From positions 1 to 45,650 of the forward strand of contig JANXUF010000038.1 in assembly GCA_025356335.1 (NCBI GenBank): a stretch of DNA of 45,650 nucleotides, given 5' to 3'. The translations under genes were made by a program, and so were the position numbers. The notes beneath the pieces are model-generated. The model had not been told where the DNA came from. It saw nothing but the letters and a program-made list of their open reading frames with translations, and did no database searches. Positions 27,248 to 36,400 of this stretch are shown here, one piece after another (within the stretch, counting starts at the first letter, position 1; each line of letters opens with the position of its first letter). Source of the stretch: Actinomycetes bacterium (GTDB taxonomy: Bacteria > Actinomycetota > Acidimicrobiia > Acidimicrobiales > Ilumatobacteraceae).

Positions 27248-28642
27248 CTATCGACGAACTGCCACCCTGCTGACACCGGCGACGAAGGCCTGGACCGCAC
27301 CGAGATCGTTGGCCAGCAGCGACGTACGCTCGTGGCGTTCGAACAGGTCTGCGAGATGCGGGGGTAGCGGCGGACGGATGCCGGTCGCCCGTTCCACAGC
27401 ATCCGGGAACTTGGCGGGATGCGCCGTCGCCAAGGTGACGATCGGCACGCCGGGATCGCCCTTCGCACGGGCCGCAGCGATACCGACTGCTGTATGCGGC
27501 TCGGTGAGCATTCCGGTCCGGCGGTAGACGTCGGCGATCGTCGCCAGCGTCTGGGAATCGTCGAAGCACGCCGCCTTGAAGACGGGCGCGATCCACGCGT
27601 CGAACTGATCGCTTTCGACGTCGAGGCGGCCGACCGCTCGGAAGCGGTTCATCTGTTCCGCCGTCATGCCACCGTCGCGCCCGTTCATCTCGAACAGCAG
27701 GCGTTCGAAGTTCGAGGACACGGCGATGTCCATCGACGGCGACAACGTCGGCGTGACCCCGTCGTTGACCATCGCCCTGGTTTCGACGAAGCGCGTGAGA
27801 ATGTCGTTGGTGTTCGATCCGATGACGAGCGATTCGATCGGCGCACCGGACCGGCGGGCGATCCACCCGGCGAGGACATTCCCGAAGTTGCCGGTCGGGA
27901 CACTGAACGAGACTGGCTGATTGCCGAGCGAGCGTGCGGCCCAGACGTAGTAGACGACTTGAGCGACGATGCGCGCCCAGTTGATCGAGTTGACCGCCGA
28001 CAGTTGGTACTGCAGCCGAAATGCCTGATCGGCGAACATCGCCTTGACGAGATCCTGGCAGTCGTCGAACGTGCCGTCGACGGCGATCGCATGAACGTTG
28101 GGGGAATCGACGGTCGTCATCTGCCGGCGCTGGACGTCGCTGGTGCGGCCATTCGGGTAGAGGATGACGATGTCGACGTTGTCGCAGTGCTTCACTGCGT
28201 CGATCGCCGCAGAACCGGTGTCGCCGGACGTCGCACCGACGATCGTGACCCGCTGGCCACGTTCGGCGAGCACGTAGTCGAACAATCTGCCGACGAGTTG
28301 CAGGGCGACGTCCTTGAACGCAAGCGTCGGCCCGTGGAACAGTTCGAGCACCCATTCGTTCGGGCCGATCTGCACGAGCGGGGTGACGGCAGGGTGGCCG
28401 AAGGTGGCGTAGGCCTGGCGGCACATCGTCTCGAACGTTTCCTTCGGCACGTCATCGCCGACATACGGCAGCATCACGGCGGCAGCGACGGCCGCGTAGT
28501 CGTCGGCAGGACCGAACGTCGCCAACTGCGGCCACGACGTCGGGACGTAGAGTCCACCGTCGTCTGCGAGGCCGGCGAGCAGCACATCGGCGAAGCCGAG
28601 TTCAGGTGCCAGGCCGCGGGTCGAGACGTACCGCATGCTCAC
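27248..28642 (-). CDS. thrC: Threonine synthase
   Basis: The 464-residue PLP enzyme converts O-phosphohomoserine to threonine. The PLP lysine is Lys110 in HGPTLAFKD, and the phosphate-binding loop is GATSGDTGSAA. Length and the N-terminal motif (YVSTRG, GGLYVP) match the long form found in E. coli and fungi. It starts at GTG 28642 in a 4-base overlap (GTGA) with hom, so the two are coupled; ATG 28636 is an alternative. thrB, which would make its substrate, is not adjacent. Confidence 0.96.
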   Translation of the reverse strand: MSMRYVSTRGLAPELGFADVLLAGLADDGGLYVPTSWPQLATFGPADDYAAVAAAVMLPYVGDDVPKETFETMCRQAYATFGHPAVTPLVQIGPNEWVLELFHGPTLAFKDVALQLVGRLFDYVLAERGQRVTIVGATSGDTGSAAIDAVKHCDNVDIVILYPNGRTSDVQRRQMTTVDSPNVHAIAVDGTFDDCQDLVKAMFADQAFRLQYQLSAVNSINWARIVAQVVYYVWAARSLGNQPVSFSVPTGNFGNVLAGWIARRSGAPIESLVIGSNTNDILTRFVETRAMVNDGVTPTLSPSMDIAVSSNFERLLFEMNGRDGGMTAEQMNRFRAVGRLDVESDQFDAWIAPVFKAACFDDSQTLATIADVYRRTGMLTEPHTAVGIAAARAKGDPGVPIVTLATAHPAKFPDAVERATGIRPPLPPHLADLFERHERTSLLANDLGAVQAFVAGVSRVAVRR

Positions 28643-29946
28643 GCGCCGATCACCCTAAGTAGGCCGCCGATCCGCTTGACGATCGCCAGATCACCGAGGT
28701 CGCGGACCGTCGCCTGGACATCGGCCTCACGGGCGGAGTGGGTGATGAACACGAGCCTGGCATCGTCGCCGATGCCTTCCTGTTCCATCGCCCGGATGCT
28801 CACGCCGTTGTCGGAGAAGACGCCCGTGACCGCGTGCAACACGCCGGGACGGTCGACGACGTCGAGGCTGAGCAGATACTCGGCGCTCGTCTCGTCGATC
28901 GGGCGCAGCGGTGTGCGGGTGAAGGTCCCGAGGGAGGCGTGGGTCCCCGCACGAAGGTTGATGGCGGCATCGATGACATCACCGAGCACGGCGCTCGCCG
29001 TCGGCATCCCGCCGGCACCACGTCCGTAGAACATCAGCGAGCCGACGGCATCACCTTCGACGAACACTGCGTTGTAGCTGTCGCGGACACTGGCGAGGGG
29101 ATGGTGCTTCGGGACCATCGCCGGGTGGACCCGAACGGCGATCTCGCCGCTGCCGGGATCACGGTCGCAGATCGCCAACAGCTTGACGACATAGCCGAGG
29201 CGGTCGGCGACGGCGATGTCCTCGGCGGTGATACGGCTGATGCCCTCGTGATACACGTCGCCGGCGACGACTCGTGCCCCGAAGGCGATACTGGCGAGGA
29301 TCGCCGCTTTGGCACCGGCGTCGAATCCTTCGACGTCCGCCGTCGGGTCACGTTCTGCGTAGCCCAGGCGTTGCGCTTCGGCAAGGGCGACGGAGTAATC
29401 CATACCCTCCTCGCTCATCTTCGTGAGGATGAAGTTCGTCGTCCCGTTGACGATCCCGAGCACCCTACGGATCGGTTCGCCGCGCAGGCTCTCACGCAGC
29501 GGCCTGATCAGCGGGATGCCGCCGGCCACGGCGGCTTCGAACAGCAGATCGACGCCGGCGGTATCGGCGGCTGCGAACAGCTCGGCGCCGACGTTGGCAA
29601 GCAGTTCCTTGTTGGCGGTCACGACCGGCTTGGCGGACTTCAACGATTCGAGGATCAACTCGCGGGCCGGTTCGATGCCACCGATCAGCTCGACGACGAG
29701 GTCGACGTCGGGATTGCTGACCACGCCGTGGGCATCTCGCGTCAGCACGCCGGCCGGCAAGGTGAATTCGCGCTGGCGGGACAGGTTGCGGACCGCAACG
29801 CTGACGATCTGCAGCCGCACCCCTGTCCGCTGGGCGATCACGTCGGCCCGCTGGGCGACGAGTTCGGCAAAAGCCGACCCTACGTTGCCACAACCGAGCA
29901 CGCCGATGCGTACCGTTGCTTCTGATGCACCGAGCAGAGTACTCAC
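28639..29946 (-). CDS. hom: Homoserine dehydrogenase
   Basis: The 435-residue protein starts at GTG 29946; the open frame extends 13 codons further upstream but without a better start. The NAD(P)-binding motif is GVLGCGNVGS. Catalytic-domain motifs follow, including NGTTNFIL, and an ACT domain lies at the C-terminus (DRPGVLHAVTGVFSDNGVSI), which usually mediates threonine feedback. It reduces aspartate semialdehyde to homoserine. It is the first gene of the hom-thrC operon and is divergent from the flotillin island. Confidence 0.96.
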   Translation of the reverse strand: MSTLLGASEATVRIGVLGCGNVGSAFAELVAQRADVIAQRTGVRLQIVSVAVRNLSRQREFTLPAGVLTRDAHGVVSNPDVDLVVELIGGIEPARELILESLKSAKPVVTANKELLANVGAELFAAADTAGVDLLFEAAVAGGIPLIRPLRESLRGEPIRRVLGIVNGTTNFILTKMSEEGMDYSVALAEAQRLGYAERDPTADVEGFDAGAKAAILASIAFGARVVAGDVYHEGISRITAEDIAVADRLGYVVKLLAICDRDPGSGEIAVRVHPAMVPKHHPLASVRDSYNAVFVEGDAVGSLMFYGRGAGGMPTASAVLGDVIDAAINLRAGTHASLGTFTRTPLRPIDETSAEYLLSLDVVDRPGVLHAVTGVFSDNGVSIRAMEQEGIGDDARLVFITHSAREADVQATVRDLGDLAIVKRIGGLLRVIGA

Positions 29947-30030
29947 GACGAGCCAGAGTACCGAACCGTTCGGCACCGGCCACACGTATTTCGACCACGT
30001 CTACCCCGTCGCACGGCCCGACAAAGGCGC

Positions 30031-30059
30031 TTGACAATGGCGACAGAAGTGCCATCAAT
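30031..30059 (+). promoter_or_regulatory. Candidate promoter of the flotillin island
   Basis: TTGACA at 30031-30036 is a perfect -35 box. A 17-base spacer is followed by ATCAAT (30054-30059), a partial -10 match. Transcription would begin near 30066, a few bases before the 30-codon ORF. It lies in the gap between divergent hom and the island. Confidence 0.5.
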
Positions 30060-30074
30060 AGACAGCGAGAATCG

Positions 30075-30167
30075 ATGAACGAACCCCCAGGTACACCCAA
30101 ACAGTCATCCCTCGGGCTTTTCACAGCCGGGAGCCACTCGGCCGGCGACCTGGCGGCACGGCGATGA
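30075..30167 (+). CDS. Short leader ORF (30 codons) overlapping the YqiJ-like start
   Basis: ATG 30075 to TGA 30167 encodes MNEPPGTPKQSS followed by LGLFTAGSHSAGDLAARR. Its TGA overlaps the ATG of the next gene (ATGATG), so ribosomes ending here could start the YqiJ-like protein, which has no strong ribosome site of its own. Only a weak GAGA lies before this ATG. It could be a real coupling peptide or chance. It has no recognisable domain. Confidence 0.45.
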   Translation: MNEPPGTPKQSSLGLFTAGSHSAGDLAARR

Positions 30168-31048
30168 TGCACCTGCTGAGCGCCTTTCCGACCTCCGTCT
30201 TCTCGGGTCTGCTGATCTTCTGCCTGTCCTGGTGGGTCATCACGCTGGTGTTCTCCGGCCTCGGTGGCCACGGACAAGCGGGCCATGCCGGCCACAGCGG
30301 TGGGAACGATTTCAGCGTCCACGGTGCCGGTGGTCATGCGTCCGGCGGCGGCCACGGTGCGGTGAGCAGCGGCGGAGCGGCAGGACACGCAGCACCGGGA
30401 CATGCCGGATCCGGACACGTCGCAGGTGGCCACGCTGCGCCGACGCATACCGCTCCAGGCGACGGTCACCAAGTCGCCGGCGTACACGCCGCTCCTCACG
30501 CTGGAGCCGACGGCCAGCACGGCCAGCACGGCCATCACGGCCACTCCGACAACGACTCGACCCACGGCGCCCACGGCTTCAGCCATACGCTCGGCTTCGA
30601 CGTCGTTCCCCTCCCCTTGATCCTCACCCTCTTCGCCTTCGGCGGGTGGGCGACGTCGATCCTCATGCAGACGGTCCTCGGGACCTCGGCGACGGCGAAC
30701 GTCGCGGCGGGTACCGCTGTGTTGATCGTCGTCGTCGCCGCCGTCGTCGGGCTCGGTGTCATCAAGGTCGCCGCCAAGCCGCTCGGCTCCGTCTTCGAGG
30801 TCACGCTTGCTGCGGAACGCCACGAGGGTGTCGGTTCGGTCTGCAAGATCCGCACGATGACCGTCACCGAGACGTTCGGGGACGCCATCGTCATCACCGG
30901 CACGACGAAGGGGTCGATCGTCAGGGTGCGTGCCCCCGCCGGCCGGTTCGCCCGTGGAGATCTGGCGCTGCTGATCGACTACGACGAACCGGCCAACTCG
31001 TTCGTCATCGATGAACTCGACGAGGAGCTCCGCCCGGCCGGCGCATAG
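30164..31048 (+). CDS. YqiJ/NfeD-like membrane protein with a histidine-rich loop
   Basis: The 294-residue protein starts at ATG 30164 (a second ATG at 30167). Membrane segments lie at ~12-34, ~146-171 and ~177-203. A C-terminal OB-fold-like beta region covers ~210-290 (SVCKIRTMTVTETFGDAIVITG). Between segments 1 and 2 is a ~105-residue loop of Gly, Ala and His with 22 His from residue 36 to 141, many spaced five apart (75, 80, 85, 90, 95). YqiJ proteins are encoded with YqiK flotillins, and the flotillin gene follows here. The usual partner role is to bind and regulate the flotillin at the membrane. Metal binding by the loop is inferred from composition. Confidence 0.85.
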   Translation: MMHLLSAFPTSVFSGLLIFCLSWWVITLVFSGLGGHGQAGHAGHSGGNDFSVHGAGGHASGGGHGAVSSGGAAGHAAPGHAGSGHVAGGHAAPTHTAPGDGHQVAGVHAAPHAGADGQHGQHGHHGHSDNDSTHGAHGFSHTLGFDVVPLPLILTLFAFGGWATSILMQTVLGTSATANVAAGTAVLIVVVAAVVGLGVIKVAAKPLGSVFEVTLAAERHEGVGSVCKIRTMTVTETFGDAIVITGTTKGSIVRVRAPAGRFARGDLALLIDYDEPANSFVIDELDEELRPAGA

Positions 31049-31185
31049 CGCGCTCGTCCAGCTCACCCACCCTGCCCTCGTAGCTGCTGCTCACCGCTGC
31101 TCGCACAACCACTCCCCTGCTCACGCACACCATTTCCCAATACACACCTGTTCACTGCACCTGTACAAGGTCACAACCGTTCCAG
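31049..31185 (+). promoter_or_regulatory. C-rich, G-poor leader before the flotillin gene (Rho-utilisation-like)
   Basis: In 31081-31140 I count 28 C and 8 G, an unusual bias for this genome. The segment is mostly C/A/T with no stable hairpins. Such C-over-G runs are the hallmark of Rho entry sites. A ribosome site AAGGAG (31186-31191) follows, 12 bases before the flotillin ATG. Regulation by Rho is inferred. Confidence 0.4.
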
Positions 31186-31203
31186 AAGGAGCGACATCTC
31201 ATC

Positions 31204-33285
31204 ATGAGTTTTCCCGCAGCAATCAGCGCAGCAATCAGCGCACCGGCCGTTATCGGCCTGGTGATCGTCGCTGGCGCCCTCATCCTCGTGCTCGTCACGA
31301 TGTGGATCACGCGGCTCTACAAGAAAGTGCATCAGGGCGAAGCACTGATCATCTCCCGCAAGCAGACGATCGACGTGACCTTCACCGGCGGCGTCGTCTG
31401 GCCCGTCGTCAACCGTGGCGAGTTCATGGACATCGGCGTCAAGGTCATCGAGATCGACAAGGTCGGCAAAGAGGGACTGATCTGTCGTGACAACATCCGC
31501 GCCGACATCCGCGTCAGCTTCTATGTCAGGGTCAATCCGACGGCTGAGGACGTCCGCAAGGTCGCCCAGCTCGTCGGCTGCGACAACGCTTCCAGCCCGG
31601 AGAAGCTGGACGAACTGTTCTCCGCCAAGTTCGCAGAGTCGTTGAAGACAGCCGGCAAGCAGATGGATTTCGTGCAGCTGTACGAACAGCGTGAGCAGTT
31701 CCGCACGAACGTCATCGCTGTCATCGGCGAGGACCTCAACGGGTACATGCTCGACGACGTCGCCATCGAATACCTCGAGCAGACGTCGATGGCCGAACTC
31801 GACCCGACGAACGTCTTGGACGCAGAGGGCATCAAGAAGATCACCGATATCACGACACGTGAAAATGTGCAGGCGAACATCTTCCGCCGCGAGGCAGAGA
31901 AGCAGATCAAGGCCAAGGACGTCGAGACACAGCAGGCGATCTTCGAGATGGAGCGCCAGGAGAAGGCCGCAGAGTTCAGGGCACAGCGCGAAATGGCGAC
32001 GACCAAGGCCCGTGAGGAATCGTTGACCGCGCAGGTCGAGGCCGAGGAACGGATGAAGGCGGAGGGCGCCCGCCTGAAGACCGACGAGCAGGTCGGTATC
32101 CAGCAGCAGAACACCCAGCGCGAGATCGAAGTCGCCGGAAAGGCCCGTGAGCGCGTGCTCGCCGCCGAAACGGTGAAGATCGACAAAGCCCGCCAGTTGG
32201 AGACCGTCGCCACGCAGATCGAGACACTGTCGGCCAGTAAGGATCTCGAACAGGAGAAGGCTCGCGTCGCCGAACTCGCCAAGGCACGTATCGCCGTCGA
32301 GAAGACGGTCGCCGAACAGGAAGAAGCGATCAAGACGCTGCGCCAGGTCGAGGGCGCCAATCGTGACAAGGAGTCGATGGTCATCGCCGCCGGCGGCCAG
32401 GCAGAGGCGATCCTCATCAAGACGATCAAGGAGGCAGAGGCCAAGGCGCAGGCCGCCGAGTCGCTCGGCAAGGAGCGCATCACCTTGGCGCAGGCGATGC
32501 AGGGCGCAGCCGAACTCGAAGCGACGGCCAAGATCCGCCTCGCCGACGGCATCCGTGCCGAAGCAGCAGCGGAGGGCCTCGCGGCGGTCGAGGTGCAGAA
32601 GGCCAACGCCGGTGCGATCGAACAGACCGGCCTCGCCAACGTCCGCGTCACCCAGGCGCAGGCCGACGCCGACCTCAAGAAGGGCCAGGCTGCCGCCGAG
32701 GTTGCACGCCTGACCGGCGAGGCCGACGGAGCCGCCATCGAGGCTCGCCTCAAGGGCGAGGCAGCCGGTATCACCGACAAGGCTGCGGCGATGAAGGAAC
32801 TCGAAGGCGTCGGCAAGGAATACGACCTCGCCGTGCGCAACATCGACGCCGACGTCGCCGTCCGCACCGCCTCGATCAATGCCAACAAGGAAGCGCAGAT
32901 CGCCCAGGCGACGGCGATGGGGAACGCCCTGCAGAACGCCGACATCAACATCGTCGGCGGCACTGACATGTTCGTCGACCGCATCATGGGTGCCGCGGCG
33001 ATGGGCAAGTCGCTGGAGAGCTTCGCCGACTCCTCGAAGACGACACGTCAGATCGCCAAGCCGTACCTCAACGGCGACAAGGACCTCGTGGAGACGCTCG
33101 CCGGAGCACTCGGCGGCCTCGGCACCGGCGGCCTCGCCAACCTCTCGCTCGCCCATTTCCTGCGGGTACTGTCCGACCGTGTCGGCGGCGACGAGGGTGC
33201 CTCGATCGGCGAACTCGTCGGCTCGTTGAAGGAACGCGGCCTCGACGGCGTCACCCTCGGCGCACTCGCCACGCCGGACAAATAA
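31204..33285 (+). CDS. YqiK-like flotillin
   Basis: The 693-residue protein starts at ATG 31204, with AAGGAG 12 bases upstream. A membrane segment at ~14-36 is followed by an SPFH/band-7 domain (~40-200; GEALIISRKQ, REQFRTNVIAVIGEDL). Next is a long coiled coil (~215-560) with repeated Ala/Glu/Lys heptads, typical of flotillins. The C-terminal ~130 residues (MFVDRIMGAAAMGKSLESF) end in a helical region. Flotillins scaffold ordered membrane domains. The YqiJ-like gene precedes it and the giant AAA+ gene follows after 154 bases, giving a three-gene module. The large size and single membrane segment match YqiK rather than the short FloA type. Confidence 0.94.
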   Translation: MSFPAAISAAISAPAVIGLVIVAGALILVLVTMWITRLYKKVHQGEALIISRKQTIDVTFTGGVVWPVVNRGEFMDIGVKVIEIDKVGKEGLICRDNIRADIRVSFYVRVNPTAEDVRKVAQLVGCDNASSPEKLDELFSAKFAESLKTAGKQMDFVQLYEQREQFRTNVIAVIGEDLNGYMLDDVAIEYLEQTSMAELDPTNVLDAEGIKKITDITTRENVQANIFRREAEKQIKAKDVETQQAIFEMERQEKAAEFRAQREMATTKAREESLTAQVEAEERMKAEGARLKTDEQVGIQQQNTQREIEVAGKARERVLAAETVKIDKARQLETVATQIETLSASKDLEQEKARVAELAKARIAVEKTVAEQEEAIKTLRQVEGANRDKESMVIAAGGQAEAILIKTIKEAEAKAQAAESLGKERITLAQAMQGAAELEATAKIRLADGIRAEAAAEGLAAVEVQKANAGAIEQTGLANVRVTQAQADADLKKGQAAAEVARLTGEADGAAIEARLKGEAAGITDKAAAMKELEGVGKEYDLAVRNIDADVAVRTASINANKEAQIAQATAMGNALQNADINIVGGTDMFVDRIMGAAAMGKSLESFADSSKTTRQIAKPYLNGDKDLVETLAGALGGLGTGGLANLSLAHFLRVLSDRVGGDEGASIGELVGSLKERGLDGVTLGALATPDK

Positions 33286-33439
33286 AGCTCCCGCCGCTCG
33301 ACCGAACGTCGCCCCCGATCGATGCGTCACGTCGTGCAAACCGAGCAGATCAGACGATGTGTGGAACGGCGAGGCGTCCGGGTACGAACAGCGCCCGGCT
33401 ACCCGCTGACGTTTTGAGACTTGAAAGATGTGAGTTGCC

Positions 33440-36400
33440 TTGACTGACACAGCGAACGAGCAGCCTGCTCCCCAACCGCCGGACGGCGCTGGCAACAGCG
33501 CCGGCGACGGTCAGGCCGCGGCGCCGATTGCTCCCAGCGAATCCGGTCCCGGCGACAACGCAACGTCGGGCGGCGCACTGCCGAGTGCCGAATCGGCTGC
33601 CCAACCGTCGATGTCCTCATCGACCTACGACCTGTTGCGTGAGCGGCTGCGCGGCGTCGCCGAACGCCTTCGTGACGCTGCTGATGCGCTCAACAGCGAG
33701 CGTGCGGAGGTCTTCGCCTCGGTCCCGATGGCGCTCGCCGAACAGGATCGCCTGCGCACGGAGCAGCCGAGTACACCGGCCGATGCAGTCAGCGTCGAGG
33801 GACTGCTCGTCTTCGGTTACAACGTCGGTGCCTCGCTCGGCAAGACCCGCACCGTCGACGACGCCTTCGAGTTGTTCGAGATGGACAAGGCGGCGGCGAA
33901 CGACTGGACGTTCACCCCACTGAGCAAAGACGCTCCGAAATGGTTCCTGCGGGATCCCGGCTTCCAGCGCGACGCCGGCGAACTGTTCACCTACTACTCC
34001 GACACCCGCCTCGACTCGCTCACACTGCACGAGTCGCGGCTGCTGATGGTCTTCCGGTTCGGTCCAGCACCCGACGACGTCCGCGTGCTGCGCTGGCAGT
34101 TAGAGGGTGAAGACCTGCGTTACATCGACGCCTACGGTGACCACGATGTCGTCCAGACTGCGGCGTACGACTTCACGTGGACGACGGCCGGGCGGGAGCA
34201 ACTCGTCGACGGACGCTGGCCGCACCTGATCATCGGCGGCAGCCTGTACGTCGGATTCGACAAGCGCGAGATCCAGTTCCGCATCGACGACGTCGTCGAG
34301 GGTGGGCGCACGATCTTCCAGGAGCCGGTCAACGAAAGCGGCCAGGTGATCGGCGAGACCGCCGTCTCATACGCGCTGATGGACGAGATCGTGCTCATCC
34401 GCCTGCAGCCCTACCGTGAACAGCAGGAACGCTTCTACATCTTCAACCGCCTCACACGGGCGGTGCAGCGCGCCGACGCGATCGGCAGGAACTGCCATCT
34501 GCTGCCGGAGGGTCAGGGTGTCGTCTTCCCCGGCGGATACCACCTGCAGAACGGTGAGACGAAGGTCTTCAGTACCGACGCGACGGGTTTCGGGTTCCAG
34601 GCCGTGCACCGCTCCCCCAACGGTGAGGACATCCTCTACGTCTACCGGCGGGCGTCAGGCGAATTCCTGCTGTGCCCGTACAACGTGGTGACGCGCACGA
34701 TGGACACGCCGATCAGTTCGCACGGCTACGCGCTGTTCGACGACGGCGTGATCGTCTGCCTTCGTGGTGCTCCGGAGCCGCAGCGTGTACACACGATCAA
34801 CGTCTACACCAGTCCGTTCTGCACGCCCGACAACTACACGCCGTCTGTCCCCTCCGATTCCTTCTTCGGGCGCACCGGCAACCCGGAACTTGTGCGAGTG
34901 CTCGGCGAGACGATCTCGCTCGCTCGCGACGCCGCAGACCCGCAGTTCAACCAGGCGATCTTCGAGGCGCTCGTCGCCAGGTCGACGACGCTGCTCGACG
35001 GCTACGGCTGGCTCAACCAGCCGGAGGCTCACGGGGTCGGCGCGCTCCTCGGCGAGCTGCGCAAGACGTCGGGCTCGGTGCTCGACGAGTTCGCCTCGGT
35101 CGTCTCGGCGAAGAAAGAGGCTGCCGATCGGCTGTCAGATGCAACACGAGTCGTCAACGATCTCGCAGCCGATTCCGAGTTGCCGATCCGTGACGCACCG
35201 GCGTTCATCGACAAGCTGGCAGCCGCCCGCCAGGCGCTCGGCGTGCTGTCGTCGCTGTCGGAGATCCGCCAGATGGACCACGTGGCGCTCGAAGCGTTGA
35301 AAGTCCAGGCGCAGGCCGTCTACGACAAGCTGGCGACACGGGCGATCGAGTTCCTCGACACCGACCATTCACTCGACTCGATCACCAAGTCCTACGACGA
35401 CGCCGAACGCGAGGGCGCTGTTGCGGTGACCGCTTCACTCGTCAACGAGCAGATGAAGTTCGTCGACGAGGCAGGCGATCGCGTCGTGCTGCTCACCGAA
35501 GTCGTCGGCGGTTTGGAGGTCGAGGACCCGACGCGCAAGACCTCGGTGCTCGGTCGTCTCGCCGACGCCCTCGCCAGGCGCAACGCCGTACGCGCAACGC
35601 TGGACCTGCGGGCGATCGCGCTGCGCTCGGCAGAGGCCGAGGCCGGATTCGCCGCGGCGATGGCTGTGCTGTCCCAGCGCGCAACCGCTTCGATCTCGGC
35701 AGCGGCAGACGCAGCCGCATGCGATTCGGCGCTCGCCTCGTTGTCCGCCGAACTGGAGAACGCCGAACTGCGTTATGGCGACGTTCCCGCATTCGCCGAT
35801 GCGATCGACACCCGCCGATCCGAATTGAGTACCGCCTTCAACCAACGACGCGACGCTCTCGCCGCCGAGCGTACGCACAAGATCGACCGGCTGGCGCAGT
35901 CCGCACAGCGCATCCTCGTGACGATCACGACGCGTGCATCGGCGCTGGCAGGGCGGGCGGAGATCGACGCCTTCTTCGCCACCGACAGCCTCGTCACCAA
36001 GGTCCGTTCGACCGCTGCGGAACTGCGGAATCTCGGAGAGGCCGGACGTTCCAGCGAACTCGAAGTCGCCCTGTCCGGCGCCCGCGATCAGGCCAGACGT
36101 ACCGCCAATGATCGCGCCGACCTGTTCGAGGCGGGGACGGTCCGCATCGGCACGTGGAAGTTCGGTATCAACACCGAACCGTTCGAGTTGCGCCTCGACT
36201 CGAACATCACCGACCCGGCGCACCCGATGTTCGAACTCCGTCTCACCGGAACCGACCTGCGGCTGCCGATCCGAGAGGGCGCACTCGCCCAGTACGCCGA
36301 CCTCGCCGGTCAGAATTATCCGAGCGAAACCGCAACGATCCCACGTGCCGCCTACCTCGCATTCTCGGCGCTGACCCAGGACATCCCGACCTCCGGCATC

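Noticed and set aside
31171..33495. 774-codon open frame on the minus strand opposite the flotillin gene
   Set aside because: Antisense shadow of a coiled coil in GC-rich DNA; Leu/Asp/Gly-rich with no motif.
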